Source of the DNA: an uncultured Eubacteriales bacterium
Lineage (GTDB): Bacteria > Bacillota_A > Clostridia > Oscillospirales > Oscillospiraceae
Direction: 5' to 3'
DNA length: 7,128 nucleotides
Assembly: GCA_949739085.1 (NCBI GenBank)
Contig: CATIYU010000264.1
Coordinates: 1 to 7,128 of the forward strand
In this document: piece by piece, positions 1 to 5,212 of the stretch
Layout: each line of letters starts with the position of its first letter
Position numbering within the stretch: the first letter of the stretch is position 1
Notes under the pieces: generated by a model
The model's input: only the letters and a program-made list of their open reading frames with translations
Told to the model about the DNA's origin: nothing
Database searches by the model: none
Position numbers and translations under genes: made by a program

Positions 1-62
1 CATGGAATGCGCCGTCCGCCCAGGACCCGCTTGCCTGACCGCGCTGGGGCCATCTTTCAGAC

Positions 63-68
63 AAGGAG
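63..68 (+). promoter_or_regulatory. Ribosome binding site deciding the ATPase start
   Basis: AAGGAG stands 8 bp before the ATG at 77. It supports that start over the longer in-frame ATG at position 2, which has no visible upstream context in the window. Confidence 0.8.
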
Positions 69-76
69 ACTGTACT

Positions 77-874
77 ATGATCGAAATGAGAGGAATCAGC
101 AAAACTTACCGGGTCCGGCGGCGGGAGGCTGGCCTGGGAAACGCCCTGAAAAGCCTCTTTGCCCAGGACTATACTGAGGTTCCCGCCCTGCAAAGCATGT
201 CCTTTACCATCCCCGACGGCCAGATCGTGGGCTACATCGGCCCCAACGGCGCGGGCAAAAGCACTACCATTAAGATTCTTAGCGGTATCCTTCATCCGGA
301 CGCCGGGACCTGCACTGTGGACGGCCTAGTGCCCTGGGAGGAGCGGAAGCGGCATGTAGCCCGGTTGGGAGTTGTGTTTGGACAGCGGAGCCAGCTGTGG
401 TGGGATGTGCCGGTGATGGAGTCCTTTCTGCTGCTGCGGGATATCTACCGCGTGCCGGAGGGGACGTTTCGGGAGAACTTGGACCGCCTGCTGGACCTGC
501 TGGACCTGGGGGACCTGCTCAAAACCCCGGCCCGTATGCTGTCCCTGGGCCAGCGGATGCGCTGCGAGATTGCGGCGGCGCTGCTCCACGGCCCTAAGCT
601 TCTCTTTCTGGACGAGCCTACCATCGGCCTGGATGCGGTGAGCAAACTGAAGGTCCGGGAGTTTATCCTGGAGCAGAACCGCATCTGCGGCACCACGGTG
701 CTGCTGACCACCCACGATATGCAGGACATCGACGCCCTGTGCAGCCGGGTGCTGCTGATCGGAAAGGGACAACTGCTCCTGGACGGCGATACCGCCCAGA
801 TCCGGGCCATGGCCGGGGAAAACCTCTCCACCGAGGAGTCTGTGGCGGACTTGTACCGCCGCTTCGGTATTTGA
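77..874 (+). CDS. ABC transporter ATP-binding protein (COG4586-like)
   Basis: This is the cytoplasmic ATPase of an ABC-2-type exporter; it should power the two permeases encoded directly downstream. The 265-residue protein shows Walker A GPNGAGKST at 55-63, a Q-loop in the block FGQRSQLWWDVP at 101-112, the signature LSLGQ at 155-159, Walker B LLFLDEP at 175-181 with catalytic Glu180, the D-loop GLD at 184-186 and the switch His213 in TTHD. The FGQRSQLWWD block is typical of the COG4586 group (from memory), whose partners are COG4587 and COG3694 permeases. I chose the ATG at 77 because AAGGAG lies 8 bp upstream. The frame is open to the ATG at 2, but the extra 25 residues look unlike the family N-terminus, which normally begins close to the 'I.V..ISK.Y' strand. 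No promoter is visible in the first 76 bp, so the operon may begin outside the window. The substrate cannot be read from the ATPase. Confidence 0.93.
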   Translation: MIEMRGISKTYRVRRREAGLGNALKSLFAQDYTEVPALQSMSFTIPDGQIVGYIGPNGAGKSTTIKILSGILHPDAGTCTVDGLVPWEERKRHVARLGVVFGQRSQLWWDVPVMESFLLLRDIYRVPEGTFRENLDRLLDLLDLGDLLKTPARMLSLGQRMRCEIAAALLHGPKLLFLDEPTIGLDAVSKLKVREFILEQNRICGTTVLLTTHDMQDIDALCSRVLLIGKGQLLLDGDTAQIRAMAGENLSTEESVADLYRRFGI

Positions 875-883
875 GGGGGCGGC

Positions 884-1666
884 ATGATGAAAAAATATTG
901 GTCCTTCTTCAAAATGAAGCTGATGGCGGGGCTTCAATACCGGGCAGCGGCCCTGGCGGGCATGAGTACCCAGTTTGTGTGGGGCGCCATGGAAATCCTG
1001 GTGTACCGGGCCTTTTGGCTGGAGAATCCGGAGCGGTTCCCCATGGGCATGGAGGCACTCTCCTCCTACATATGGCTCCAGCAGGCGTTCTTATCGCTGT
1101 TCGCCATGTGGAACTGGGAATTTGAGATTCTGGAGTCGGTAAAGACTGGCGCGGTGTCCTACGAACTGCTGCGGCCTACGGATGTCTACGGCATGTGGCT
1201 GGCCCGGGCGGCCCTCAGGATGGTTCCGGTGATCTTTGTCAGCAGCCTGCTCCCCGCGCCCTATGGCCTGCGCCTCACAGTCTCTCCGGCGGTGTTTGGC
1301 CTGTTCCTGCTGTCGGCGGCGCTGATGGTGCTGGTAGTGTGCGCCTACTCGCTGTTGGTCTACTCGCTGACGTTCTACCTCACGGACCCCAACGGCCTGA
1401 TGGTTGTTTCGGTGGCGGCGGCGGACCTGCTGGGCGGGGCTATTGTGCCGCTGCCCTTTCTGCCGGAGGGCTTCCGCCGCTTTGCGGAGCTGACGCCCTT
1501 CGCCGCCATGCAGAACGTGCCCCTGCGCATCTTCAACGGGGACATATTCCTGCCGGATATCCCGCAGATGATGGGTTTGCAGGTGTTCTGGATTGTGGTA
1601 CTGCTCTCGGCGGGCTGGCTTCTGACAAGGAAGGGCCTGCGCCGGACCGTCGTTTTGGGAGGTTGA
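884..1666 (+). CDS. ABC-2 family transporter permease, first subunit (COG4587-like)
   Basis: This integral membrane protein should form one half of the exporter channel, with the permease encoded next. The 260-residue product has about six hydrophobic segments, near residues 22-42, 58-78, 110-126, 136-162, 172-194 and 232-248. The cytosolic stretch ESVKTGAVSYELLRPTD (84-100) resembles the conserved G-x-v-x-x-ELLRP coupling segment of this permease group. The segment around 190-218 (a Pro-rich PLPFLPEGF, then LTPFAAMQNVPLRIFNG) is also family-like. It starts 9 bp after the ATPase stop. Two ATGs are adjacent (884 and 887), and the GAGGGGG at 873-879 sits 4 or 7 bp upstream, so 887 is equally possible. 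No signal peptide is expected. Family assignment is from motif memory and gene order; the substrate is unknown. Confidence 0.88.
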   Translation: MMKKYWSFFKMKLMAGLQYRAAALAGMSTQFVWGAMEILVYRAFWLENPERFPMGMEALSSYIWLQQAFLSLFAMWNWEFEILESVKTGAVSYELLRPTDVYGMWLARAALRMVPVIFVSSLLPAPYGLRLTVSPAVFGLFLLSAALMVLVVCAYSLLVYSLTFYLTDPNGLMVVSVAAADLLGGAIVPLPFLPEGFRRFAELTPFAAMQNVPLRIFNGDIFLPDIPQMMGLQVFWIVVLLSAGWLLTRKGLRRTVVLGG

Positions 1667-1669
1667 GTA

Positions 1670-2443
1670 ATGAAGCTGTATCTGAAATTTTTGTCCATTC
1701 ACTTCCGCTCCTCCATGACCTACCGTGCCAGCTTTTTCCTCAGCTGCGTGGGGCATCTGCTGATTACTGCCAACGTCTTTTTGGGGGTTGTGTTCCTCAT
1801 GGACCGCTTCGGCTCTGTGGGCGGCTATACGCTGCCCCAGCTGAGCCTGTGCTATGCGGTGATTCTGGCGGCCACCAGTTTGGCGGAGTGTTTTGGCCGG
1901 GGGTTTGATGCCTTCACGCGCATCCTTGCTCAGGCACAGTTTGACCGGATGATGGTCCGGCCCCGGTCCCTCTGTTTCCAGGTGCTGTGCCAGGATATGA
2001 GGCCCACCATGCTGGCCCGGGTACTCCAGGCGGTTCTCATGTTGGCTTGGGCCGTACCCTCCGGGGCAGTGGTCTGGACGCCCTGGAAAGCTCTTGCGCT
2101 GGCGCTGATGATTCTGTGTGGCGCGGCTGTTTTCTTTGGACTCTATATCGTCAACGCCTGTATTTGCTTTTTTACTCTGGAACATGTGGAGGCCCTCAAT
2201 ATCTTTCTGGACGGCCCCCGGGAGTATGGTAAGTACCCCTTCGGCATCTACGGCAGGCCGGTGCTGCTGATTCTCACATTCCTGGTACCGCTGGCCCTGG
2301 TGCAGCACTGGCCCTTGCAGTACCTCTTTGGCCGGGGCCCGGCGTGGTACGGCCTGTTGCCCCTGGCCGCCCTCCTGTTCCTCATGCCCTGCGCCTTCCT
2401 CTGGCGGCTGGGTGTGCGCCATTATCGCTCCACAGGGGCCTAG
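1670..2443 (+). CDS. ABC-2 family transporter permease, second subunit (COG3694 / DUF990-like)
   Basis: This is the second, non-identical membrane subunit of the exporter. The 257-residue protein has hydrophobic segments near 20-44, 57-73, 115-136, 140-168, 195-212 and 226-246. A typical feature is the cytosolic block REYGKYPFGIYGRP (184-197), which matches the YP-x-x-IY motif of the ABC2_membrane_6 / DUF990 family. The C-terminus GVRHYRSTGA also fits that family, so the gene appears complete. It starts 3 bp after the preceding stop, with GGGAGG at 1657-1662 (7 bp spacer), so translation of the two permeases is probably coupled. Its TAG stop lies inside the first copy of a 39-bp repeat. A Synechocystis three-gene system of this type has, as I recall, been linked to viologen export; that is weak evidence for the substrate here. 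Confidence 0.88.
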   Translation: MKLYLKFLSIHFRSSMTYRASFFLSCVGHLLITANVFLGVVFLMDRFGSVGGYTLPQLSLCYAVILAATSLAECFGRGFDAFTRILAQAQFDRMMVRPRSLCFQVLCQDMRPTMLARVLQAVLMLAWAVPSGAVVWTPWKALALALMILCGAAVFFGLYIVNACICFFTLEHVEALNIFLDGPREYGKYPFGIYGRPVLLILTFLVPLALVQHWPLQYLFGRGPAWYGLLPLAALLFLMPCAFLWRLGVRHYRSTGA

Positions 2444-2477
2444 GCGGACGGCCAATCCGCTCTACACTGCGGCGGTC
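2439..2477 (+). repeat. 39-bp direct repeat, copy 1
   Basis: Starts with CCTAGGCGG and ends CTGCGGCGGTC; 35 of 39 positions match copy 2 at 2529-2567. It contains the stop codon (2441-2443) of the second permease. Inside is a small inverted repeat, GCGGA (2444-2448) / TCCGC (2456-2460), with loop CGGCCAA. The copies start exactly 90 bp apart. It may belong to a dispersed family of short GC-rich repeats; that is inference. Confidence 0.85.
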
Positions 2478-2528
2478 GGTTCGGCCAGCCACACGGTGAC
2501 GGTGGATGCCGCAGGTCGAAGGTCAGAT

Positions 2529-2567
2529 CCTAGGCGGGCGGCCAATCCGCTCTGTGCTGCGGCGGTC
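2529..2567 (+). repeat. 39-bp direct repeat, copy 2
   Basis: Second copy of the repeat at 2439-2477, differing at four positions, all transitions (A/G, A/G, C/T, A/G). The internal stem becomes GCGGG / TCCGC, so the A-to-G change keeps pairing as a G-T (G-U) wobble. Sequence between the copies (2478-2528) and beyond copy 2 shows no further repeat. No ORF, RNA gene or terminal target duplication is apparent. Confidence 0.85.
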
Positions 2568-2636
2568 AGCAAGCGCGTTCTCATTTTACCACGGATTTCC
2601 CGGCGAAACAAGCAAAAAAACCAGATAAGAGTGGAG

Positions 2637-2671
2637 AAACAGGCGGCGCTTTCCGGCGCGGCCTGTTTTTC
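2637..2671 (+). terminator. Intrinsic terminator of the ABC exporter operon
   Basis: AAACAGGC (2637-2644) pairs with GCCTGTTT (2661-2668). A single G/G mismatch is followed by an inner GCGC/GCGC stem (2646-2649 / 2656-2659) and a six-base loop. The 3' arm runs into five T residues (2666-2670). On the + strand this is a strong rho-independent terminator about 195 bp after the last permease. It also lies 13 bp past the stop of the convergent cbiK gene, so the hairpin could serve that gene, but its T-tract on the - strand is poor. Confidence 0.85.
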
Positions 2672-2683
2672 TGCATCGCCGCC

Positions 2684-3439
2684 CTAAAGCAGCTCTTCCA
2701 GGCGTTCCCGATACATCTCCCGCACCCAGGACAGCTCCCCCAGGCCGGTAAAGGAACAGGAGACAGCGTGCCCCGCCTGCTCTAAACGGGGCTTCCACAT
2801 CTCGTCCATGTCTTTTTTTGCGTGGTCCCCCGCCACCAGCAGTAGCGGTAGCAGAGTTATCCTCCGGGGGCCGCCGGGCTCAAGCTGGCGGAGGATGTCC
2901 TCCAGCCCCGGCCAGCCTCTTGCGGTGCCGGTGTAGATGTCGTTCCGGCCCAGCAGGTTCAGCGCAGTCTGAAGGGCGGGGTAGACCGTGTTGGCAAAGT
3001 GCTCCGTGCCGTGGCCCATGCATACGGTGACCGCGCCCTCCTCCACCGGAAGGTCCCGGGAGAGCAGGGCGGCAAACCGCCGGATGGCATGGCAGCCGTC
3101 CAGCAGAGGCCGTCCTACTTGCAGGGATATAAATTTGTCCGACAGCGTCTCTGCCTCCGCTTTTAGTCTGTCGTATTCATAGCCGTACAGCAAGAGGGTG
3201 GGCTGAAGAACTGCCCGCCGGACGCCCCCAGCCAATAGCTGTTCCAGCGCCTCGGACAGGCTGGGGACGTTCTCCCCGCGGCCTGCCAGAATGCGCCGGA
3301 TGGTGGGGCTGGTAAAGGCCCGGATATGAAGATAGCCTGGTGCGGCGGCGGCGAGAGCCTTCTCCACCGCTGTGATGCCGCGCCGCGCCTCCGGCACGCT
3401 GGTGCCGAAGCTGACGATAACCAGCGCCTGCTCATGCAT
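2684..3439 (-). CDS. cbiK: Sirohydrochlorin cobaltochelatase CbiK
   Basis: CbiK inserts Co2+ into sirohydrochlorin, or into its oxidised form factor II, an early step of anaerobic (early-cobalt) cobalamin synthesis. The 251-residue protein shows the N-terminal strand ALVIVSFGTS (5-14), GYEYDRL (86-92), MGHGT with His143, and LLVAGDHAKKDM with His206. These two histidines line up with the metal-binding, catalytic His145 and His207 of Salmonella CbiK. Length is usual for the family. There is no signal peptide, so it should be cytosolic, unlike the periplasmic CbiK of some Desulfovibrio. The ATG at 3439 has a textbook AGGAGG (3447-3452, 7 bp spacer). It is a single gene here, with no other cbi gene in the window: convergent with the ABC operon and divergent from tsaD. 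A related chelatase role, such as for siroheme, is a less likely alternative. Confidence 0.93.
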   Translation of the reverse strand: MHEQALVIVSFGTSVPEARRGITAVEKALAAAAPGYLHIRAFTSPTIRRILAGRGENVPSLSEALEQLLAGGVRRAVLQPTLLLYGYEYDRLKAEAETLSDKFISLQVGRPLLDGCHAIRRFAALLSRDLPVEEGAVTVCMGHGTEHFANTVYPALQTALNLLGRNDIYTGTARGWPGLEDILRQLEPGGPRRITLLPLLLVAGDHAKKDMDEMWKPRLEQAGHAVSCSFTGLGELSWVREMYRERLEELL

Positions 3440-3493
3440 GATACTTCCTCCTATGTGTGTCTACAAAGAGTTGGCCCAGTTTGACACATTTCT

Positions 3494-3522
3494 AGATTAA
3501 CAGATACAGGGCGGGAGGGCAA
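3494..3522 (-). promoter_or_regulatory. Candidate promoter of cbiK
   Basis: On the - strand, TTGCCC (3522-3517) is followed after exactly 17 bp by TAATCT (3499-3494), which is preceded by TG as in an extended -10. The hexamers match consensus at only 4/6 and 3/6 positions, so this is a plausible but weak call. The resulting leader would be about 48 nt and could fold TGTGTC/GACACA just upstream of the ribosome binding site. No cobalamin riboswitch fits in the space. Confidence 0.35.
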
Positions 3523-3555
3523 CAACTATTTCCGCGCCATCTGGACGCAACAGCG

Positions 3556-3584
3556 TTGCCATGTGACCGCGCTTGTGGTATAAT
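3556..3584 (+). promoter_or_regulatory. Sigma-A (housekeeping) promoter of tsaD
   Basis: TTGCCA (3556-3561) and a perfect TATAAT (3579-3584) are separated by 17 bp, and TGG directly before the -10 gives an extended -10. Transcription should start near 3591, leaving a leader of about 95 nt before the tsaD ATG. This is the best promoter in the window and fits constitutive expression of a core tRNA-modification gene. Confidence 0.87.
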
Positions 3585-3671
3585 CGTTATAAACACAGAG
3601 TGCGCGGGGGGGATAACCCTGTACGGCGTTCCTTTTGACCTTTTCTGTGGGGAAAACCATGATTACCAATG

Positions 3672-3676
3672 GGAGG
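3672..3676 (+). promoter_or_regulatory. Ribosome binding site deciding the tsaD start
   Basis: GGAGG lies 10 bp before the ATG at 3687. The earlier in-frame ATG at 3669 overlaps this site and would add only MGGAKT before the conserved MNILAFESSCDET, so 3687 is the likely start. Confidence 0.8.
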
Positions 3677-3686
3677 CGCTAAAACT

Positions 3687-4688
3687 ATGAATATTCTAGC
3701 CTTTGAATCCTCCTGCGACGAGACCGCCGCCGCAGTCGTGCGGGACGGGCGGCAGGTTCTCAGCGACGCCATTGCTTCTCAGGCGGACATGCACGCCGTC
3801 TACGGCGGAGTGGTGCCGGAGATTGCCTCCCGGAAGCACGTAGAGGTCATTGCGGCGCTGACAGACAAGGCCCTTGCAGCCGCCGGAATTGGCCGGGGGG
3901 ACGTGGACGCAGTGGCGGTGACCTATGGTCCGGGCCTGATCGGGGCGCTGCTGGTGGGAGTGAATTTCGCCAAGAGCACGGCGTATGCGTGGGGCAAGCC
4001 CCTCATTCCCGTTCACCATCTGCGAGGACATATCGCCGCCAACTACATCGCGTTTCCAGAGCTGGAGCCGCCGTTTCTGGCGCTGTGCATCTCCGGCGGC
4101 AACTCCATGCTGGTGGACGTGCGGGGATACACGGACATGTCCATTGTAGGGGCCACCAGGGACGATGCGGCGGGAGAGTGCTTTGATAAAATTGCCCGGG
4201 TGCTGGGGCTGCCATACCCTGGCGGAAGGCCCATGCAGGAGCTGGCGGAGGGCGGGGACAGCGCAAAATACGCTCTGCCCCGGGCCAAGGTGGCGGGCAG
4301 TAGCCTGGACATGTCCTTCTCCGGACTGAAGACGGCGGCGGTAAACCTCATCCACAATGCCCAGCAGAAAGGGGAGGAGCTGGACCGCGCCAGTCTGGCG
4401 GCCGGAGTAACGGCAGCGGTCAGCGAGGAGCTGGTCCCCCGTGCCATGGAGGCGGCGCGGCGTCTGGGACACCACACCTTGGCAGCGGCGGGGGGCGTGG
4501 CGGCCAACAAATTTATCCGGGCGGACCTGGAGCGCACCTGCCGGGAGAACGGGCTGCGGCTGTATTTACCGCCCCTGTCCCTGTGCGGGGACAACGGGGC
4601 CATGATCGGCTGTCAGGCGTACTACGAATATCTGGCGGGAGTGCGGGGGGACATGAGCCTGAACGCCTACGCTAATCTGGAAATCTAA
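3687..4688 (+). CDS. tsaD: tRNA N6-adenosine threonylcarbamoyltransferase TsaD
   Basis: TsaD transfers the threonylcarbamoyl group from threonylcarbamoyl-AMP (made by TsaC/TsaC2) to A37 of ANN-decoding tRNAs, working in the cytoplasm with TsaB and TsaE. The 333-residue protein begins MNILAFESSCDET, the usual ASKHA-fold start. It has GPGLIGALLVG (81-91) and the metal-binding motif HLRGH, with His111 and His115. Next come the nucleotide-binding SGGNS (136-140), DDAAGECFDK (159-168), YPGGRPMQ (177-184), SFSGLKTA (210-217), AAGGVAANK (267-275) and GDNGAMIG with the third metal ligand Asp302. Asn139 stands where most bacterial TsaD proteins have His (SGGHT); archaeal and eukaryotic Kae1 has Asn there. 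The rest of the sequence is clearly bacterial. tsaB and tsaE are not in the window. It has its own promoter and is probably monocistronic. Confidence 0.97.
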   Translation: MNILAFESSCDETAAAVVRDGRQVLSDAIASQADMHAVYGGVVPEIASRKHVEVIAALTDKALAAAGIGRGDVDAVAVTYGPGLIGALLVGVNFAKSTAYAWGKPLIPVHHLRGHIAANYIAFPELEPPFLALCISGGNSMLVDVRGYTDMSIVGATRDDAAGECFDKIARVLGLPYPGGRPMQELAEGGDSAKYALPRAKVAGSSLDMSFSGLKTAAVNLIHNAQQKGEELDRASLAAGVTAAVSEELVPRAMEAARRLGHHTLAAAGGVAANKFIRADLERTCRENGLRLYLPPLSLCGDNGAMIGCQAYYEYLAGVRGDMSLNAYANLEI

Positions 4689-4704
4689 CCTGGCGGGGGC
4701 TGGA

Positions 4705-4733
4705 CGGGGACGTCTGGTCCCCGCTGTCTGTTT
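4705..4733 (+). terminator. Probable terminator of tsaD
   Basis: CGGGGAC (4705-4711) and GTCCCCG (4717-4723) form a perfect 7-bp stem with loop GTCTG, 16 bp after the tsaD stop. The following bases are only moderately T-rich (CTGTCTGTTT), so termination may be inefficient. An alternative pairing of the CCCCGC with an upstream GCGGGG is also possible. Confidence 0.5.
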
Positions 4734-4779
4734 GGGACCGAAAAGACTGGGAAATGATGAATTCATGCAGAATTTGTCA

Positions 4780-4790
4780 TTATGTAAACT
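4780..4790 (+). other. XerD half-site resembling dif
   Basis: TTATGTAAACT is identical to the XerD-binding arm of the Bacillus subtilis dif site as I remember it. The expected XerC arm, about 17 bp to the left, matches poorly (at most a GCAGAA resembling GCATAA, and then with a 7-bp rather than 6-bp spacer). A weaker relative, TTATGTGAACC, occurs at 4943-4953. It sits between convergent genes in a locally AT-rich stretch. This could be a degenerate or diverged chromosome dimer resolution site, or chance. Confidence 0.3.
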
Positions 4791-4807
4791 TATCGTAGGC
4801 GGTCAAC

Positions 4808-4913
4808 TGTGCAAAAGGGGCGGCTGGCTTTTCCACATGAGGAAAAAACCCGCAAAACTATGGGGGAGAGCCGCCTGTTCCACTGTGGATATCTCTGTGG
4901 AAACTGTGTATAA
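4808..4913. other. DnaA-box cluster (five boxes)
   Basis: Five 9-mers resemble the DnaA box TTATNCACA or its relaxed form TTWTNCACA: TTTTGCACA (4808-4816, - strand), TTTTCCACA (4829-4837, + strand), ATATCCACA (4884-4892, -), GTTTCCACA (4896-4904, -) and TTATACACA (4905-4913, -). Three fit the relaxed consensus exactly, one has a single mismatch (ATATCCACA) and GTTTCCACA differs at its first base. The last three are in the same orientation at 12- and 9-bp spacing. A TAGTAGAG motif and AT-rich DNA (4926-4946) follow. This resembles the bacterial oriC box array, but no dnaA or dnaN is near and genes converge on it. A DnaA-titration or regulatory cluster is therefore at least as likely as an origin. 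Confidence 0.6.
4819..4875. repeat. Nested inverted repeats around a DnaA box
   Basis: An outer perfect stem GGCGGCT (4819-4825) / AGCCGCC (4869-4875) encloses TTTTCC (4829-4834) / GGAAAA (4841-4846). A short CCC/GGG pairing may form between them. The + DnaA box is embedded in the inner hairpin. Whether this forms in DNA or in RNA cannot be told from sequence. Confidence 0.45.
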
Positions 4914-5142
4914 CTTGCTGTAGTAGAGAATTATCTTGAATTTTATGTGAACCTGCCGAACAAAGAGGCTTTATGCAGAGGGTGCGGAAACTGGTCGTTT
5001 TTTTGAAAACTCTGCGGCTTTTGGGAGGCTGGCGGCGGGCCCGCTTAGGCCCGCACAGATATCCGCGTACCAGTATGCCGCAATTATGCAAGTCCAGCTG
5101 CATAATTACGGGACGTTATCATCCAGTTCCGCCAGTTGGGCG
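4914..5142. other. Intergenic stretch without a convincing gene
   Basis: This is the remainder of the 524-bp tsaD/glpK gap. It holds an AT-rich segment (4926-4946), an inverted pair GCAGAG (4975-4980) / CTCTGC (5010-5015) around a run of seven T, a GC-rich hairpin GCGGGCC (5035-5041) / GGCCCGC (5048-5054) with no T-tract, and an imperfect palindrome at 5078-5111. Small open frames exist, but none has a good ribosome binding site together with a recognisable product. No tRNA or known structured RNA was recognised. Confidence 0.5.
5078..5111. repeat. Imperfect 34-bp palindrome
   Basis: AATTATGCA (5082-5090) and TGCATAATT (5099-5107) are perfect 9-bp arms with an 8-base spacer. They are extended by CCG/CGG after a single mismatch. 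Neither side has a T-tract, so it is not an intrinsic terminator. It could be a protein operator or a cruciform. The core TTATGCA also occurs alone at 4971-4977. Confidence 0.65.
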
Positions 5143-5168
5143 AGAAAAGGGAACGGGGCCGCCGTCCC
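5143..5168 (-). terminator. Probable terminator of glpK
   Basis: Read on the - strand, GGGACGG (5168-5162) and CCGTTCCC (5156-5149) form a 7-bp stem with one bulged T and loop CGGCC. It is followed by TTTTCTC. It lies about 45 bp after the glpK stop, where a terminator is expected. Confidence 0.6.
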
Positions 5169-5212
5169 AAGACAGCAGCCCCACACCAATTGTCAAGATG
5201 CCATCATCGCGC

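Noticed and set aside
2..76. N-terminal extension of the ATPase to the ATG at 2
   Set aside because: The added residues do not look like the family, and the ATG at 77 has a good AAGGAG at the right distance.
1091..2455. 454-codon open frame on the - strand
   Set aside because: It lies antisense to the two permeases, is Gln/His/Arg-rich with no recognisable domain, and results from high-GC codon bias.
2439..2567. CRISPR array
   Set aside because: Only two copies, imperfect, one overlapping a stop codon, spacer of 51 bp and no cas genes.
2328..2687. 119-codon + frame running through the direct repeats and terminator
   Set aside because: Its first third is an alternate frame of the permease gene, it crosses the terminator and it has no ribosome binding site; the repeated PRR-ANPL peptide only mirrors the DNA repeat.
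3440..3555. Cobalamin riboswitch upstream of cbiK
   Set aside because: Too little space and no B12-box (GCCACUG) or other conserved core sequence.
3696..4475. 259-codon - frame opposite tsaD
   Set aside because: Shadow of tsaD; no known motif and no start context.
4732..4923. 63-codon + frame across the DnaA boxes
   Set aside because: No good ribosome binding site, no family resemblance, and the DNA is better explained by binding sites.
4921..4928. TAGTAGAG as a true DnaA-trio unwinding element
   Set aside because: Only two clear repeats, and its polarity relative to the adjacent DnaA box seems opposite to the B. subtilis arrangement as I remember it; kept only as supporting context.
4858..5103. 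81-codon - frame across the same gap
   Set aside because: No ribosome binding site or recognisable product; low-complexity basic peptide.
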